Shown: piece after piece, positions 3,957-6,617 of the stretch
How the letters are laid out: every line of letters starts with the position of its first letter
Numbering within the stretch: position 1 is the stretch's first letter
Source: Candidatus Altarchaeum sp.
GTDB lineage: Archaea; Altiarchaeota; Altiarchaeia; Altiarchaeales; Altiarchaeaceae
Direction of reading: 5' to 3'
DNA: 6,617 bases
NCBI GenBank assembly: GCA_018260755.1
Contig: JAGTWP010000060.1
Location: forward strand, 1 to 6,617
Position numbers and translations under genes: made by a program
Notes under the pieces: generated by a model
Seen by the model: only the letters and a program-made list of their open reading frames with translations
Told to the model about the DNA's origin: nothing
The model's database searches: none

Positions 3957-6617
3957 TTATGCCTTCTTTTCTACCTCTGCAATTATATTAGTAAGTTCTG
4001 CCGGATCTTCAATTTCTAATGTATCTGCATAACCTCTGACAATTGTCGCCGCACTTAATGCGTCATATCTTTCGCCCCTGTCTGCTGCCTTTCTTGCTAC
4101 TTCTAAATTTTTCTTTATTCCGGTCATATATGCCTCAAAGTTGATTTTCTTTACATCAAAGCCCGCATCTCTCGCAATTTGTGAAAAATTTAACTGGCAT
4201 TCTTTTGAATATGCTTCAGCTACCTTTAAATTTCCTAATGTTTCCAGATATTCTCCATTAGAGAGCGCATCTAAAGCATTCTTCAATTTTGCCTTTATTC
4301 CATTGGTATAAATTTCATTATGTATTTCTTCAAATTTCGCGGATAAACTGATACCTGCTTTTTCCGCACAATGTGCCATTTCCTTCAAACATCCAATTGC
4401 TTCGGTAAATTCACCAGCAGTAGCGTGATTTATTGCTTCTTCCTCCTTCGCTTTGTATCCGAGCTTATAAATTTCTAACATTAATGTATCAACCTCTGGA
4501 GGAATATTCGTTGAAATTTTTTCAGCATACATCTTTAGGGTATAATAAGCAAGGGTTGCATCATCATAAGATCTGTTGCTGATTGCCTTCTTCATTTCTT
4601 CAATCTGTGAATAAATTCCAATTTTGTATGCCTGCTTCTCTAAATCGCTAACATCAACACTTTTTCCTGCTTTGGTTGCATAGCCGTTTGCTGCAATAAT
4701 ATCCGCTATAGCATCTTCATAATTGTTTTCGGAAATGTTCTTCTTTGCAGATTTTATCTTTTCATCCGTTCCGATTTCAAAACACTTCTTCTTTAAAACA
4801 TCTATTTCAGGAACATTTTTTCCTATTTTATTTGCAAAGTCCTTTGCATTTTCTAATGCAACATAAGCGTCTCCAAAGTTCCCAGTACTTAATGCTTCAT
4901 TTGCCCCTTTAATCTTTACATCAACTCCTGTTTCATAGACATTTTTTGAAATTTCTGTTAATTTTTCAGGAAACGGAAGATTCATTCTTGCTGATTGTCT
5001 CTCTGCTCCGCGAAGAGCAGTAATTGCATCGTCAAAATTTCCTTCATTTAAAAATTTATTTATCTCATCAACCTTTGCATTAAGGAAAGCAAAGGTAATT
5101 TTCTTCCTTTCTTCTAAAATTTTATCTGCTGATACGCCAACTGTATTGGCAAACGCTTCTGCTATACTCAACGCTGACAATCCGGATGCAAAGTCCCCGC
5201 TGTTGTATGTCTCATTCGCCTCTTTCAATTTTGACTCAATCCCCAAATTTAATACCCTCTTCTTTAACTGATTAGGATCTTCTTTAGGAGATAATCCAGA
5301 AAGATTTATAAAATAAGTTAAACCGTTAAATGCGGCAATAGCATCCCCGTAATTGCCTTCTTTAATTGCTTTATTTATGTCTGATTCCTTTGAATTTAGG
5401 GCTACTTTGTATGCCTCTTTTTTGAATGATTCTATGATGGGATCAGGTAATCGCATTCCCGCATTTTCAGCATATTTTTCCGCACTCTTTAATGCAGCAT
5501 AACATCCAAAATCGTTCTGAGACATCAGGTCCTTTGCTTCATTTACCTTTGAATAATACGCAAGTTTATAACCCTCTATCCACATACTATTAATTTCAGG
5601 GAACTCTTTCTTAACATCAACATTTGCTTTTTTACCATAAATTTCTGCACCTGCACATGCCGCAAACACCTCGCTGTAGTCCTTATGTTTTATTCCTTCT
5701 TTTCCTTCTTTGAGCTTTTCGGTAATTGCCAGATTATATGCATGTAATCTTAAATCTGATAATTCTTTCGGAGAAGATATTCCTGCTCTTCCTGCAAACA
5801 AATCAACGACATCACAACCGCCGACTGCTGCTCCATAATCCTTATCAATTAATGCCTGCTTGACATCTGCAATTTTTGCTTGGACTCCTATCGTGTATGC
5901 TTTCTTTCTTAATTCTTCAATCTTTTCAGGAACCTTTATATTAATTTTTTCAGCATAACTCTTTGCCACGCTTAACGGCCCAATTGCACCTTCATAGTCC
6001 TTTGTTTTTAATGCTTCTTCTGCATCTTTGATTTTTGCATTAATTCCATTAGAGTATGCTTTGTTTTTAATACTTTCAAAATCAGCAGGTAATTGAACAT
6101 TTGCTAATTTTGTGTGTTTTTCCGTAAGCAATAAATTAACAACCGAATCGCCAGGATCTGTTTCAAGTGTTTCTTTTGCTGCATTAAACTTGTAATTCGC
6201 AAAGACATCATGTGCTAATGGTTTGAGCTTTTCAATTTCCGCAGGAACTTGTATGTTTGCCTTTTTAGCATAAGCTTCAGCAGTATTTAAAGCAGCATAT
6301 CCGTCGGCATCATCTTTGTTTAATAATTCCTTTGCTTCGTCAATCTTTGAATAACAGGCAATTTCACATGCTTTTATTTTTAATTCTCCAACTTCCTTTG
6401 GAATTTCTACATTTGCCTTCTTGGAATAGATCTCAACACCTGCACATGCACCGAATGCGTCACTGTACTCTTTTGTTTTTATTGCCTCCCTTGCTTCCTT
6501 TAACTTTTCTTCGGCAGCTAAGTTATAACTTTGTAATCTTAAATCGGCTAATTCTTTTGGAGCAGATATTCCCGCCCTTCCTGCAAATAAATCAACGACA
6601 TTACAACCACCAACTGC
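3957..6617 (-). CDS. Giant helical-repeat (TPR-like alpha-solenoid) protein, 5'-truncated by the window edge
   Basis: The frame is open from the TAA at 3957 through the last base of the window, giving 886 visible residues; the true start is outside. A TTG at 6129-6131 could be mistaken for a start, but the repeats run straight through it. The whole visible protein is about 17 tandem units of about 53 residues. Each has AYxxGxxxKIxxA, then AL and an acidic-aromatic turn ([DN][YF]xxA), then xxLxxAxxYAxK, then a loop ending in P and xEIxxLKK leading into the next unit. This predicts pairs of unequal helices stacking into a solenoid, similar in spirit to TPR but longer than its 34-residue unit. 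It has no membrane segment and is rich in Lys, Glu and Ala. With very few N-x-S/T sequons compared with its neighbour, it is probably cytosolic, although the N-terminus is unseen. The C-terminus (AEVEKKA) closes the last unit. I recognise no named family; protein-binding scaffolding is the general role of such solenoids. The gene lies 69 bases upstream of the surface-protein gene, on the same strand. Confidence 0.9.
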   Translation of the reverse strand, partial: AVGGCNVVDLFAGRAGISAPKELADLRLQSYNLAAEEKLKEAREAIKTKEYSDAFGACAGVEIYSKKANVEIPKEVGELKIKACEIACYSKIDEAKELLNKDDADGYAALNTAEAYAKKANIQVPAEIEKLKPLAHDVFANYKFNAAKETLETDPGDSVVNLLLTEKHTKLANVQLPADFESIKNKAYSNGINAKIKDAEEALKTKDYEGAIGPLSVAKSYAEKINIKVPEKIEELRKKAYTIGVQAKIADVKQALIDKDYGAAVGGCDVVDLFAGRAGISSPKELSDLRLHAYNLAITEKLKEGKEGIKHKDYSEVFAACAGAEIYGKKANVDVKKEFPEINSMWIEGYKLAYYSKVNEAKDLMSQNDFGCYAALKSAEKYAENAGMRLPDPIIESFKKEAYKVALNSKESDINKAIKEGNYGDAIAAFNGLTYFINLSGLSPKEDPNQLKKRVLNLGIESKLKEANETYNSGDFASGLSALSIAEAFANTVGVSADKILEERKKITFAFLNAKVDEINKFLNEGNFDDAITALRGAERQSARMNLPFPEKLTEISKNVYETGVDVKIKGANEALSTGNFGDAYVALENAKDFANKIGKNVPEIDVLKKKCFEIGTDEKIKSAKKNISENNYEDAIADIIAANGYATKAGKSVDVSDLEKQAYKIGIYSQIEEMKKAISNRSYDDATLAYYTLKMYAEKISTNIPPEVDTLMLEIYKLGYKAKEEEAINHATAGEFTEAIGCLKEMAHCAEKAGISLSAKFEEIHNEIYTNGIKAKLKNALDALSNGEYLETLGNLKVAEAYSKECQLNFSQIARDAGFDVKKINFEAYMTGIKKNLEVARKAADRGERYDALSAATIVRGYADTLEIEDPAELTNIIAEVEKKA
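5430..5828 (-). repeat. Super-repeat copy 2 within the solenoid gene (three units)
   Basis: This stretch starts VGGCDVVDLFAGRAGIS and runs through YYSKVNEAK to YAENAG. It matches 6228-6617 at an offset of 789 bases (263 residues, five units), apart from a three-residue insertion near NSMWIEG, after which the offset is 798. At the start, 25 of 28 residues agree, and DNA identity is about 87% over 77 bases. Identity falls through the later units. Confidence 0.85.
6228..6617 (-). repeat. Super-repeat copy 1 within the solenoid gene, cut by the window edge
   Basis: Partner of 5430-5828. It reads VGGCNVVDLFAGRAGIS, then YNLAAEEKLKEA, ACAGVEIYSKKANV and YAALNTAEAYAKKA. The match begins at the last base of the window, so the duplicated segment probably extends further upstream. 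Unit 4, which follows (HDVFANYKFNAAKETLE), no longer matches its partner, unit 9, at a level I can see. Confidence 0.85.

Noticed and set aside
5774-5825. VVDLFAGRAGIS resembles the DLFAG motif of DNA methyltransferases
   Set aside because: It lies within a helical repeat unit and recurs at the window edge in the same register. No other methyltransferase motifs follow, so it is a coincidence of helix sequence.
6129-6131. TTG as the start of a 724-residue protein ending at 3957
   Set aside because: Translating upstream of it gives an unbroken frame to base 6617 with the same 53-residue repeats, so this is an internal Leu codon.

Overview
The window is AT-rich and densely coding. It looks archaeal, most likely from a small-genome DPANN-type lineage, though nothing in it fixes the taxon. 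The evidence is indirect: a small plus-strand protein resembling archaeal GatC; TATA-like boxes close upstream of start codons with no clear Shine-Dalgarno; U-rich tracts after stop codons; and a Lys/Asn-rich secreted protein with about 50 N-x-S/T sequons and CGDGxC, MopE-like and thrombospondin type 3 modules. There are no tRNA or rRNA genes, transposases or CRISPR arrays.

Layout: (1) Bases 1-67 are a short leader with a possible TATA box. (2) Bases 68-304 (+) encode a 78-residue acidic protein resembling archaeal GatC. (3) Bases 240-530 (-) are a probable small two-helix membrane protein, convergent with and overlapping the previous gene. (4) Bases 585-3887 (-) encode an 1100-residue type I membrane surface protein. 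In order it has a signal peptide, a beta-sandwich, a CBM9-like domain, a CGDGxC cysteine module, a DUF11-like domain, a second nearly identical CBM9-like domain, a MopE-like metal-binding module, a Ser-rich linker, about ten TSP3 calcium-binding repeats, one transmembrane helix and a Gly-rich cytoplasmic tail. (5) Bases 3888-3956 are an intergenic stretch with a U-rich tract and a possible leaderless promoter. (6) Bases 3957-6617 (-) are the C-terminal 886 residues of a larger protein built from about 17 tandem 53-residue alpha-helical, TPR-like units. This frame stays open through the right edge of the window, so the gene's start lies outside.

The three minus-strand genes are collinear in the order solenoid, surface protein, small membrane protein. 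A plausible but unproven reading is a cell-surface adhesion or envelope locus: a calcium-stiffened, heavily glycosylated ectodomain anchored by one helix, with a presumably cytosolic helical scaffold encoded upstream. The strongest direct observations are two. One is a 485-bp duplication inside the surface-protein gene that is about 99.4% identical, with abruptly diverged flanks. The other is a layered repeat structure in the solenoid gene, with 53-residue units and a partial five-unit, 263-residue super-repeat.
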